29,036 nt of DNA from O2-02-FULL-42-9 sp038043025 (GCA_038043025.1 JBBTCW010000043.1:1-29036); one strand, 5' to 3'; positions 1 through 6,319 are shown, numbered from the stretch's first letter. A program made the numbers and translations. The notes: generated by a model not told the origin, from the letters alone.

Positions 1-245
1 ATGATCAAGTGGCCGCTTAATATCCACACATACACAACATTTGACTATAGCTCCCTCAGAGGACGCAACACGTCCATCTGATTCTAAATAATTCATCATT
101 ACTTTTGGTAAATGCCATTCTAACAATGAATACCAGCTTACCTCTGAGCTGAGGATGGTAATATATGGCCATCCATGGCCAGGCGTTCGCGTGACTGCGA
201 CATGCCACTGGCATGTCGGTTCACGCTCACCCTCTGAGCTGAGTA
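1..245 (-). other. left-edge stretch: open minus-strand frame and hairpin
   Basis: No gene is recognised here. The minus strand holds one frame with no stop from about position 285 to the window edge (more than 80 codons). The first ATG in it is only at 97-99, and the translated text resembles no family I know. A 13-bp direct repeat, CCTCTGAGCTGAG, occurs at 141-153 and 231-243, exactly 90 bp apart. Between the copies lies a strong hairpin: a 9-bp perfect stem with a 3-nt loop at 198-218, flanked by an outer 6-bp stem (189-194 with 221-226). No T-run follows, so a classical terminator is doubtful, although it sits just downstream of the transpeptidase stop. It could be the end of an intergenic repeat or a decayed gene. 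Confidence 0.3.
189..226. repeat. two-part inverted repeat downstream of L,D-transpeptidase
   Basis: CGACATGCC at 198-206 and GGCATGTCG at 210-218 form a perfect 9-bp stem with a 3-nt loop. GCGTGA (189-194) and TCACGC (221-226) extend it after a small asymmetric internal loop. It lies 20 nt past the stop of the transpeptidase gene, so it may terminate or stabilise that transcript, but it lacks a U-tract. Confidence 0.5.
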
Positions 246-722
246 TTACTTGATATCCACCAACGTCCCAACATCAACTCGCTCAAATAATTCGATAATG
301 TCAATATTCCGCATGCGAATACATCCATGCGATAACGGAATGCCCATCGGACTACGATCCGGACATCCATGGATGTAAATATAACGACTTTTAGTGTCGA
401 CCGATCCCCCCAGATTTTTGCCTGGCTCTAACCCAGATAACCATAAAATTCTCGTTAAAATGAAATCGTTATTATTGTTTTTTAAAGCAAATTCTTCGGA
501 ATAAATATCGCCGGTTGGTTTGCGACCTACAAAAATTGTGTTGATGAGACACTCTGCACCAATTTTTTCACAAATCTCATGGCAGCCCAACGGTGTTTTA
601 TAGCTGCCGCTTTCTTGTCCAACACCGGCTTTGCCGGTGGAAATAAAATATGTTTTAAGAGTTTTATTTTGATTTTTTACGTACAATTTTTGTTCGGATA
701 TGTTGACGAGCAGTTTTATCAT
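246..722 (-). CDS. L,D-transpeptidase (YkuD domain), short form
   Basis: The predicted protein (158 residues from the ATG at 720-722) is essentially a bare YkuD catalytic domain, the fold that makes 3-3 peptidoglycan crosslinks or attaches proteins to diaminopimelate. The C-terminal active-site signature is clear: a conserved His in YIHGCP, then LSHGCIRMRN with the catalytic Cys, followed by the usual V-GT-VDIK end. No signal peptide is visible, which is odd for an enzyme acting in the periplasm. A TTG start at 732-734 would add only four residues. The start lies inside the end of the upstream transpeptidase gene (59-bp overlap), so the two are probably translated from one message. The family call is secure; the substrate and whether it is exported are not. 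Confidence 0.85.
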   Translation of the reverse strand: MIKLLVNISEQKLYVKNQNKTLKTYFISTGKAGVGQESGSYKTPLGCHEICEKIGAECLINTIFVGRKPTGDIYSEEFALKNNNNDFILTRILWLSGLEPGKNLGGSVDTKSRYIYIHGCPDRSPMGIPLSHGCIRMRNIDIIELFERVDVGTLVDIK

Positions 723-1719
723 GTATGCTACCAATTTTATGATTAGATTTTTGTATAAGCGTTATTTTTGGGACAATCGAAGTATTAAACACGCCAATGA
801 CGGTTGGAATGCCGTGTTGCGCATCCGCAACAGATAACGCTTTATCCCAATCGATTTCAATATTACGCTCTGCATCGACCGCTTGTCTAATAACGGTTAT
901 CGCTGGCGAAAAAGTGTGGGTTGCTGCTTGTAAGCCTTTCAATTGAACAGGAACATGGGCTTCCAAATAAAATTTATGACCAGACCAACCGGTTTTAAAG
1001 GGTTGAGCAACAATATCAACAGAGGTTCCAATGGTGACTAAATTAAACAATTTTTCTATGTCCTGATTAAACATATGAATACAGCCACCGCTGATACGAA
1101 ACCCTACCCCGGTGGGATCGTTATTTCCATGAATAAGATAATTGGGATTTCCTAAGCGCATCGCAAATGGACCTAAAGGATTATCAGGACCAGACGCAAC
1201 TATTTTTGGAATAACGATGCCTTTTTTTGCCGCTTCGGCGATTGTATTGTCCGTTGGATGCCATGCGGGATCTTTAATTTTTTCAACGATTTTGGTACTC
1301 ATGAGCGGCGTATCCTCGCCTTCTTTCCCAATACCGACGGGATAGGTCATCACAACCGGATCATTCTGCGGATAATAATATAATCGCAATTCGGATAGAT
1401 TGATCACGATGCCATTTCGCGGCGCGTTGGGAAGAATATAGCGATTAGGGATAATCAATTTAGTCCCCGGCCATAAATGGTCTAAATCAACTCTCGGATT
1501 GGCCTCCTGCAGTTCGAAATAACCCACCTCATATTTTTCATCAATATCGCTTACTTCTTGGCCATTTTGAATGATTATCGTTTCAATTTGACCGATAATA
1601 TCATCCCCTTTTTGAGGCAAAGGGAAAGTCAATCCCAGCGTTAACGCAGGCAGCAACATGGATATTAAACCACATAAAATGTGATGTACTTTTTTTGATC
1701 GATTAATATTATTTAACAT
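664..1719 (-). CDS. L,D-transpeptidase with LysM-like domain (ErfK/YbiS/YcfS type)
   Basis: A 351-residue protein with a basic N terminus and hydrophobic stretch (about residues 12-32) typical of a signal peptide. A LysM-like peptidoglycan-binding segment follows (about 45-92, ending in LWPGTKLIIPNRYILP), then a YkuD catalytic domain (about 100-240). The active site reads LIHGNN and, further on, RISGGCIHM: the catalytic Cys is present, but the His usually preceding GC in SHGC is Gly and the following Arg is His. The first change is tolerated in ErfK/YbiS-type members, so I expect activity. The C-terminal ~100 residues (basic end IRTKIVRKKSK) are unassigned. This type crosslinks peptidoglycan or anchors Lpp-like lipoprotein in the periplasm. 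No good Shine-Dalgarno precedes the ATG. It overlaps the next transpeptidase gene by 59 bp. Confidence 0.88.
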   Translation of the reverse strand: MLNNINRSKKVHHILCGLISMLLPALTLGLTFPLPQKGDDIIGQIETIIIQNGQEVSDIDEKYEVGYFELQEANPRVDLDHLWPGTKLIIPNRYILPNAPRNGIVINLSELRLYYYPQNDPVVMTYPVGIGKEGEDTPLMSTKIVEKIKDPAWHPTDNTIAEAAKKGIVIPKIVASGPDNPLGPFAMRLGNPNYLIHGNNDPTGVGFRISGGCIHMFNQDIEKLFNLVTIGTSVDIVAQPFKTGWSGHKFYLEAHVPVQLKGLQAATHTFSPAITVIRQAVDAERNIEIDWDKALSVADAQHGIPTVIGVFNTSIVPKITLIQKSNHKIGSIHDKTARQHIRTKIVRKKSK

Positions 1720-1793
1720 GCGGGTATTTTGCGGAAATATTTGGAAAAAACAAGGAGAGATTGACAGGTTCCGTGAAGACTACAGGTTTTTCG

Positions 1794-2086
1794 TGTAGGA
1801 TATTTGCTCGCGCCATTCGGAATTTTTTTGCCAGATCACTTACCCGACCGTGACAACCTCCACGCCCAATCTCAAAAACTCAAATGCGTATTCAAGCTCC
1901 CCCTCCGATTCGCTATGAACGGTGAAAATCGCTTGGGATTGTTCGATAGAGTCGCCCAGATGCAGATGTAAATCAACACCGGCTGCTTTAGACATCGGGG
2001 CACCCGCTAATTTTGCCACACGAGCAATATATCGATTATCAATCGCAATAACTTTGCCCGATTTTTTGGCAATGTAGGGTTTGGTA
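1794..2086 (-). pseudogene. 3'-terminal fragment of deoA (duplicate of 20371-20663)
   Basis: This stretch aligns without net gaps to the end of the thymidine phosphorylase gene and its 46 bp of downstream DNA at 20371-20663 (constant offset 18577). I count about 20 substitutions in 293 bp. The coding part (stop TAA at 1840-1842) is uninterrupted and the changes are mild (VDLHLHLGDS here, VDLHVHVGDS in the full gene), so it looks like a diverged allele rather than a decaying copy. The 5' part of the gene is missing: similarity stops at 2086, ten bases before the stop of the neighbouring coiled-coil gene. It forms the left boundary of the accessory island. Confidence 0.9.
1794..2086. repeat. 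left copy of 293-bp direct repeat flanking the island
   Basis: Left member of an imperfect direct repeat; the right member is 20371-20663 in the same orientation. The copies bracket about 18.3 kb holding the Rhs locus. Recombination between them would remove 18,577 bp and leave one complete deoA gene. Confidence 0.85.
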
Positions 2087-2095
2087 AAAGGTAAG

Positions 2096-3117
2096 CTACC
2101 GCGGACTACTCATCTTCGGCTCTCCATGGCTCGTAACGTGTGCCATCGGTGTTCTTGAGATATAGTCTTGATCATGTTCTTTATCTGCTGGTGATACGCC
2201 AGAAAGCCACCCAAGCCGATAACTAAACAAACCTAGGCTAATAAGCGCACTCCCGCCACCAAGAGAAAATTTTGCCCACCATCGAAAATTATCTTGCCAT
2301 TTTTTTTGTTCTTTTTCTTGTGCATCAAATCTAGCATCTACCGCTTTAAATCCAGCTGATATCTTTTCTAGCATCGCATCGAATTTAGCATCAACCACTT
2401 TGAATCTAGCATCCATCTNNNNNNNNNNNNNNNNNNNNNNNNNNNNNNNNNNNNNNNNNNNNNNNNNNNNNNNNNNNNNNNNNNNNNNNNNNNNNNNNNN
2501 NNNNNNNNNNNNNNNNNNTTTCTTGCATCGCATCGAATTTAGCATCAACCCCTTTGAATCTAGCATCCATCTTTTCTTGCATNNNNNNNNNNNNNNNNNN
2601 NNNNNNNNNNNNNNNNNNNNNNNNNNNNNNNNNNNNNNNNNNNNNNNNNNNNNNNNNNNNNNNNNNNNNNNNNNNNNNNNNNCGCATCGAATTTAGCATC
2701 AACCCCTTTGAATCTAGCATCCATCTTCTCTTGCATCGCATCGAATTTAGCATCAACCCCTTTGAATCTAGCATCCATCTTCTCTTGCATCACATCGAAT
2801 TTAGCATCAACCCCTTTGAATCTAGCATCAACCTCTTTGAATCTAGCATCTAACTCTTCTTTTAAATATTCTTTTGTCACCAGCTGGCTTAAACGCGGAT
2901 TAATGATTTCTTGAGCGGTAATGCTAACAATACGCTTAATGACCTCTATATTTTCATAGGTGTCTTGTAGCGATTCTGGATGAAATTGCGGCACTTTTTT
3001 GCTCATGCGCGCACAAGGAACTGTGCGTAAAGCACCCGGCCGCACAACTCTTCCCGCACTCGCGTACCTCGCTTGTCTAGCAGCCTGTCTGGCAAACATC
3101 AGCGCTCTGCCGCTCAT
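2096..3117 (-). CDS. coiled-coil repeat protein with C-terminal membrane segment (interrupted by two assembly gaps)
   Basis: I read one gene across two 100-N gaps; the three sequenced pieces lie in different frames only because the gap lengths are placeholders. The N-terminal ~37 residues are rich in Arg and Ala with no acidic residue. A unique part follows (PQFHPESLQDTYENIEVIKR...), then at least four copies of an 18-residue unit (MQEKMDARFKGVDAKFDA, 54 bp in DNA), a diverged end, and a hydrophobic segment (FSLGGGSALISLGLFSY) before a polar tail. The start at 3115-3117 is chosen because GGAG lies 9 nt upstream; the internal ATG at 3004-3006 has no comparable site. The unit is helical and charged, so a long coiled coil anchored by one C-terminal transmembrane helix is likely. 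The general plan (coiled coil plus C-terminal helix) recalls DUF1640-type proteins, but I cannot establish homology. Function unknown. The stop TAG adjoins the deoA fragment. Confidence 0.7.
2519..2850 (-). repeat. 54-bp coding tandem repeat array with N gap
   Basis: Near-identical 54-bp units encode the 18-residue motif MQEKMDARFKGVDAKFDA. Complete units are visible between 2683 and about 2800 and in the island between the gaps (2519-2582); a related unit continues left of 2419. The gaps at 2419-2518 and 2583-2682 are where a short-read assembly would fail on such an array, so the true copy number is unknown. Confidence 0.85.
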
Positions 3118-3123
3118 CTTCTA

Positions 3124-3300
3124 CTACTCCATAAGCTCTTTTTCATTCTCAGTGGACAGAATACTACCAAAGGGTATAAAAATCAAAGAAAATCGGCGTG
3201 GATCAAAAAAGGCATGTTTTGTGCCCGCGCCATCTCCCACGCGATTCCAATCGATTCCGCCATATCCCCTGCTGCAAAATTCTTCGGCCAATATCATCAT
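3124..3300 (-). pseudogene. Rhs C-terminal region stub
   Basis: An open frame of 58 codons with the segment GGIDWNRVGDG, identical to the Rhs giant at about 7871-7907 (minus strand). It is preceded by MILAEEFCSRGY and followed by a different 31-residue tail rich in hydrophobics (DPRRFSLIFIPFGSILS). It ends in a double stop TAG TAG, and the coiled-coil gene starts after one more codon in the same frame. The shared 51 bp at 3262-3312 recur at 5889-5939 with two differences. I read this as a leftover from an earlier Rhs tip exchange. The tail might be the beginning of a lost toxin tip. Confidence 0.6.
3127..3130 (-). promoter_or_regulatory. ribosome binding site deciding the coiled-coil start
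   Basis: On the minus strand GGAG is followed by 9 nt and ATG (3115-3117). It overlaps the last codons of the upstream Rhs stub (...ATG GAG TAG TAG), so the coiled-coil gene may be translationally coupled to that frame. It supports the longer start with the Arg-rich N terminus. Confidence 0.6.
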
Positions 3301-3307
3301 GCAAAAC

Positions 3308-3400
3308 TCAAATATGTTTGCATTTTATTATTTTATGTTTGTCGGGCTTCGCTTGCGCAAGAGCGCCAACCTATATTTCGTTTAGCCCAACCGCGCGCTC
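3308..3400. repeat. intergenic repeat copy A
   Basis: Shares its first ~38 bp with copy C (4941-4980) and its core with copies B and D: GGGCTTCGCTTGCGCAAGAGC, then GCCAACCTA and TTTAGCCC. The core contains the palindrome CTTGCGCAAG. It sits directly next to the Rhs stub, as copy D does. Confidence 0.75.
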
Positions 3401-3879
3401 ATAAAAGACGGTATAAACATGATAAATATCAAAACTATCGACAAAAATATTGCCATTAAAGAATAAGAGCGCGATGCTGCTTTAGGCTGTACTCCAAAAC
3501 GATTCGTTCCCGTAGTTCCTGGAATCAAAAAAATTGCCACAAACCATAATGCTCCAATAACCGGTATAATACCTACCAATATCCACCAACCACTATAATT
3601 AAAATCGTGCAATCTTCTGATTTTTAAAAAAATTATATTAATTAGCGAAAAAACAAGGCCAAACAAGATAAATAAGACAACTAATGTACGCAAAAATCCT
3701 GGTAATAAAAAATAGCTAAGAGCATGCATCACAACCGCGCCCGACATTATTATCGTAATCCAAAATAAAAATAGCCCAAAATATTTAATCCGATTTAAAC
3801 GAGGCTGTAATAAAAAAACCTCTAATCCTGCACACAATTTCTTTTGCTGCAGATGCATATCCTCTATTTGCCTATTCAT
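3382..3879 (-). CDS. DUF805 family inner-membrane protein
   Basis: 165 residues from the ATG at 3877-3879. Two or more long hydrophobic segments span roughly residues 32-100, followed by the family hallmark RRLHDFNYSGWW, another hydrophobic helix pair, the polar loop PGTTGTNRFG and a last transmembrane helix near the C terminus. This matches DUF805 (YhaH-like) proteins, whose role is unknown. The ATG is preceded on the minus strand by eight A and nine G and then T, A: the G-run serves as the Shine-Dalgarno sequence, and slippage there could change expression. A longer in-frame start at 3913-3915 would translate through the tract (KKRGGV) and is less likely. It lies between intergenic repeat copies and Rhs debris, so it may be accessory; an immunity-like membrane role is possible but unsupported. 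Confidence 0.82.
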   Translation of the reverse strand: MNRQIEDMHLQQKKLCAGLEVFLLQPRLNRIKYFGLFLFWITIIMSGAVVMHALSYFLLPGFLRTLVVLFILFGLVFSLINIIFLKIRRLHDFNYSGWWILVGIIPVIGALWFVAIFLIPGTTGTNRFGVQPKAASRSYSLMAIFLSIVLIFIMFIPSFMSARLG

Positions 3880-3880
3880 T

Positions 3881-3898
3881 ACCCCCCCCCTTTTTTTT
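3881..3898 (-). promoter_or_regulatory. homopolymeric A8-G9 tract at the DUF805 ribosome binding site
   Basis: Reading the minus strand, eight A then nine G lie immediately before T-A-ATG. A G-run of this length overlapping the Shine-Dalgarno site is a typical substrate for slipped-strand length change, which would alter ribosome spacing or, for the longer start, the reading frame. Confidence 0.45.
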
Positions 3899-3980
3899 AA
3901 TCTATTTAATACCACTCTAGCGCAAGCAGCAGAGATTCTCTGTTTTCAAAGTCATTCCCATAAATAATGACTCGGGTTTA

Positions 3981-4020
3981 TCCCCGTATTCCGCTTCGCT
4001 TCATCCAGACTACGCTGGCT
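3981..4020. repeat. short intergenic repeat E, copy 1
   Basis: About 40 bp matching 4903-4942: CCGTAT, CCGCTTCGCTTCAT, then CTACGCTGGCT. Each copy lies just left of a copy of the A-D repeat family, so the two travel together. Confidence 0.7.
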
Positions 4021-4037
4021 TCGCTATTGCCTATAAC

Positions 4038-4107
4038 CGTTGGGCTTCGCTTGCGCAAGAGCGCCAACCTACAATATGTTTTGTTTAGCCCGACCTATCA
4101 GGCTATA
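4038..4107. repeat. intergenic repeat copy B
   Basis: TTGGGCTTCGCTTGCGCAAG core, then AGCGCCAACCTACAATATG and TTTTGTTTAGCCCGA. It is nearly identical in the core to copies A, C and D. Together with repeat E it fills most of the gap between the DUF805 and lipoprotein genes. Confidence 0.75.
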
Positions 4108-4139
4108 GCCTGGCACCGAATTCACCTTTCTTTCGTAAA

Positions 4140-4760
4140 TTACAATGACTCTACGATATTCGATACTGACTTACCTGCTGCTGCCTCCCACATCTTCTTT
4201 AAGAGCTGTGGATTTTTACCAATCGCTTTTGTCGAATACTCTGGCATCCCGGGTGACAAAGGCAACACACTATCTGAATTCGCCCAAATCATCTGATTTT
4301 GCCGATCGACCATATTTGCTTCGATGTCGATCATGGGTTTCACTCCAGTCGAGAATGTTGTCGGCACGCTCAAACCATATGTCTTGATCTTAAGATTGAT
4401 CGTAGCATCCGCCTGCTTTGAATTCGTCACCCGAAAGGCTGTTTTTGCCTTTAACTGCTGAATAACCTCATCTTGTACTATTCGTTCAATATAAATTCCA
4501 TGCTGCCTGGCAAAGAGTGCCATCCGCTCTCCTGGTGATTGATTCGCCGCCGCCTGAACCGCTCCGCCTATACCACCAAATAAAAAACCAAAACCACTGC
4601 CCATGTAATACATCTCCTTCGGCGTGGTTACCTTGGGATTGACATAAACTGTATGAATCCGCTTCGCATTCGCTGGCGATAATGACATTGTTGTCGCACA
4701 ACCGAATAACAACAAAGCACACGTTAAAATTAACATCGCTGAAATGATTTTCTTTCTCAT
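4140..4760 (-). CDS. putative lipoprotein of unknown function
   Basis: 206 residues. The N terminus MRKKIISAMLILTCALLLFGC is a clear lipoprotein signal: basic start, hydrophobic core, lipobox LFGC with Cys21 as the acylated residue. Threonine and serine after the Cys (ATTMSLS) do not suggest inner-membrane retention by an Asp at +2. The mature part has a Gly-rich hydrophobic stretch (MGSGFGFLFGGIGGAVQAA, about residues 53-71), then a globular region with NLKIKTYGLS and MIDIEANMVD that resembles beta-rich outer-membrane lipoproteins. I do not recognise the family. It stands alone between repeat copies B and C, within the accessory island, and could ride with the toxin cassettes. Confidence 0.78.
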   Translation of the reverse strand: MRKKIISAMLILTCALLLFGCATTMSLSPANAKRIHTVYVNPKVTTPKEMYYMGSGFGFLFGGIGGAVQAAANQSPGERMALFARQHGIYIERIVQDEVIQQLKAKTAFRVTNSKQADATINLKIKTYGLSVPTTFSTGVKPMIDIEANMVDRQNQMIWANSDSVLPLSPGMPEYSTKAIGKNPQLLKKMWEAAAGKSVSNIVESL

Positions 4761-4902
4761 CTTTAATTTTCCTAATCACTGCGAATCATCTTAATATCTC
4801 CTGCATTAATACATGACTCTATTTAATAATTCGTCAACATCCTTTCGACGAGTTAAAACGAGTGGTTCTACCCATCTCGTTAAAAAATCTTCTCTCAGAA
4901 TA

Positions 4903-4942
4903 TTCCCGTATCCCGCTTCGCTTCATACGGGCTACGCTGGCT
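4903..4942. repeat. short intergenic repeat E, copy 2, with inverted repeat
   Basis: Matches 3981-4020. This copy includes a perfect 7-bp inverted repeat, CCCGTAT at 4905-4911 and ATACGGG at 4925-4931. The stretch from 4761 to 4902 holds nothing I recognise. Confidence 0.7.
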
Positions 4943-5041
4943 CAAATATGTTTGCATTTTATTATTTTATGTTTGTTGGGCTTCGCTTGCGCGAGAGCGC
5001 CAACCTACAATATGTTTTGTTTGGCCCGAGCTACCGCGCTT
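4941..5041. repeat. intergenic repeat copy C
   Basis: The first 40 bp equal copy A (3308-3345) almost exactly; the remainder matches copies B and D, ending in GCCCGAGCTACCGCGCT shared with D. It lies just past the stop of the orphan immunity gene. Confidence 0.78.
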
Positions 5042-5061
5042 ATCCCATTAATAAATTTAGC

Positions 5062-5388
5062 CTATTTGTGCCATCCAGTCCTTTTTGCCTCCCCAGTTTT
5101 TACGTTAATCTTATACTCCATTCCAAAAAAAGTATCTGCATTTAACTCTTCTGTATTATTGAGATCCAGATACATAAATGTATCTTTCAAACTGCTTTTA
5201 TCACTTTCATCCACGGATATTTGCCAAATAACCTCGTTATCATTATCAATGCAAAATATGTTTTTCATTCCAAGCTTACTTTGCAATGAGGTGTTTTCGG
5301 TTGTATCTACTAGCACAATAAATACATCTTTTTTGATCTGTATTTTTTTACTAATATTTGTCAATTGAACTGGGGTGAGTTTTTTCAT
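5062..5388 (-). CDS. putative immunity protein of the orphan Rhs tip
   Basis: 108 residues, small and acidic-to-neutral, no signal peptide or membrane helix. Its pattern (NIFCID--NEVIWQI in the middle, then a late aromatic segment NADTFFGMEYKINVKTG) recalls small beta-rich immunity proteins that follow polymorphic toxin tips; this resemblance is from memory and not a family assignment. Position is the stronger evidence: its ATG overlaps the stop of the orphan tip (TAATG), and GAGGGG at 5395-5400 lies 6 nt upstream inside that tip, so the pair is translationally coupled. It would neutralise the encoded tip in the cytoplasm. Because the tip has lost its Rhs carrier, the immunity gene may still protect against siblings that carry the intact toxin. 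Confidence 0.7.
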   Translation of the reverse strand: MKKLTPVQLTNISKKIQIKKDVFIVLVDTTENTSLQSKLGMKNIFCIDNDNEVIWQISVDESDKSSLKDTFMYLDLNNTEELNADTFFGMEYKINVKTGEAKRTGWHK

Positions 5389-5702
5389 TACCAGCCCCTC
5401 CTCAATTGCGAAAACTCTGCATTTTCTTCAATCAGAGATTCTAGCAGTCGAGTATTTGAGAAACTATTTCTTGGTATAATACCTTCCAATTGATATTGAA
5501 AACCGCTTTCTCGCATTAATCCAAAATTAGGCTGTGGCCCAATGCGACCAACAAGTAAATTAGCACTTGAAGGGACATTGACGTCCGTTATATAGATAGG
5601 AGCATCAGGGAGTCCTAAATAATGCCGGATGCTTTCTGGATCATAGTTCATACGCGCAAGAACTTTCTGCCTTATCAAAAAACCACCCGTTCTGTACTCC
5701 AA
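5388..5702 (-). pseudogene. orphan Rhs C-terminal toxin tip, frameshifted from its Rhs stub
   Basis: An open frame of about 104 codons from a TTG with no good ribosome site. The first nucleotides (5691-5702) are still the Rhs stub but in another frame: the Rhs frame reads GGTPGTWST and then stops, whereas this frame carries the tip. The tip body (VLARMNYDPESIRHYLGLP, YITDVNVPSSANLLVGRIGPQ, GIIPRNSF) is compact and ends LRRGW, much as the Rhs giant ends MGRW. I do not recognise the toxin family. Immediate coupling to an immunity-like gene marks it as a displaced toxin cassette. It is probably not made by itself, but could be restored to the giant by recombination through the shared Rhs segment. 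Confidence 0.6.
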
Positions 5703-5868
5703 GTACCTGGGGTTCCGCCCATCGCGCCTATCGCTGCTCCTCCTGCTTCTTGTGCAACTGCACTTGCCATCGTCGCTCCTAACGCGCGCATGCTAAAATG
5801 TTTCGTGATCCCAACCCCGTATTCTACTCCATACATCGCCACCGCGCTAATTTCACTGCGCGCTAAAC
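5691..5868 (-). pseudogene. Rhs fragment homologous to 7605-7782
   Basis: 178 bp aligning without gaps to the Rhs giant (offset 1914). The minus strand encodes ARSEISAVAMYGVEYGVG and onward through ITKHFSMRALGATMA to GGTPGTWST, with a variable middle (SAVAQEAGGAAIGA versus TVQTVGDKGVSA). Further right, 5889-5939 is a 51-bp segment shared with the other stub at 3262-3312, but stops separate the two parts, so this is debris. It supplies homology for exchanging the downstream tip into the main gene. Confidence 0.8.
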
Positions 5869-5953
5869 ATGTCGTTAATTATTCACCGATATTCCCTGCT
5901 GCAAAATTCTTCGGCCAATATCAGCATGCAAAACTCAAAATCGCCATAGTAAT

Positions 5954-6022
5954 TCGTTGGGCTTCGCATGCGCGAGAGCGCCAACCTACAATATGTTTTG
6001 TTTAGCCCGAGCTACCGCGCTA
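5954..6022. repeat. intergenic repeat copy D
   Basis: GTTGGGCTTCGCATGCGCGAGAG core, then GCCAACCTACAATATG, TTTTGTTTAGCCCGA and GCTACCGCGCT, matching copies B and C. It lies between the immunity gene of the Rhs giant and the first displaced Rhs fragment. Confidence 0.78.
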
Positions 6023-6035
6023 TACTATGGCCAGA

Positions 6036-6317
6036 TTAGTTTGAAATGGTTAGATTTCGCAACAGAACCAATTTGCTCTTATAAGGTATTTGAGAAACAT
6101 CAATTTTATCAAGCGTACTAATCGAACGTAACTCAGATTTACTATTACAAGGTAACATTTCACCCTCAATATGAATCCGACAAAAAAACTGATCATCAAT
6201 AAGAATTTCACATTGACTTCCTTTTATAAATTTTTCCTCGCCGACTACTTCACCAACAAATACTATTCTATCGTCCTGAAATTTAAATATTTCTTTAATC
6301 AACATTTCATATTGCAT
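6036..6317 (-). CDS. putative immunity protein of the Rhs giant
   Basis: 93 residues from the ATG at 6315-6317, starting 2 nt after the stop of the Rhs giant. Its ribosome site GGAGG (6326-6330) overlaps the last Rhs codons (ATG GGG AGG TGG TAG), with 8 nt spacing, so translation is coupled. The sequence alternates hydrophobic and polar residues (IVFVGEVVGEEKFIKG, CEILIDDQFFCRIHIEGEMLP, KSKLVLLRN), suggesting a small beta-barrel; the pattern faintly resembles EF-Tu domain 2-like folds. No signal peptide or membrane segment. Position directly after an Rhs toxin tip is the classical place of the cognate immunity gene; the family itself is not recognised. A GTG three codons upstream (6326) is the alternative start. 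Confidence 0.75.
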   Translation of the reverse strand: MQYEMLIKEIFKFQDDRIVFVGEVVGEEKFIKGSQCEILIDDQFFCRIHIEGEMLPCNSKSELRSISTLDKIDVSQIPYKSKLVLLRNLTISN

Positions 6318-6319
6318 GG

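Noticed and set aside
189..226. Rho-independent terminator after the short transpeptidase
   Set aside because: The stem is strong but no T-run follows on the transcribed strand, so I list it only as an inverted repeat.
2400..2853. Tandem repeats as a possible CRISPR array
   Set aside because: The units are directly adjacent 54-bp coding repeats without variable spacers and translate into an 18-residue motif in one frame.
2999..3459. Plus-strand open frames of 128 codons over the coiled-coil start and repeat A
   Set aside because: They run across Rhs debris, an intergenic repeat and the antisense of the coiled-coil and DUF805 genes; nothing in them resembles a protein family.
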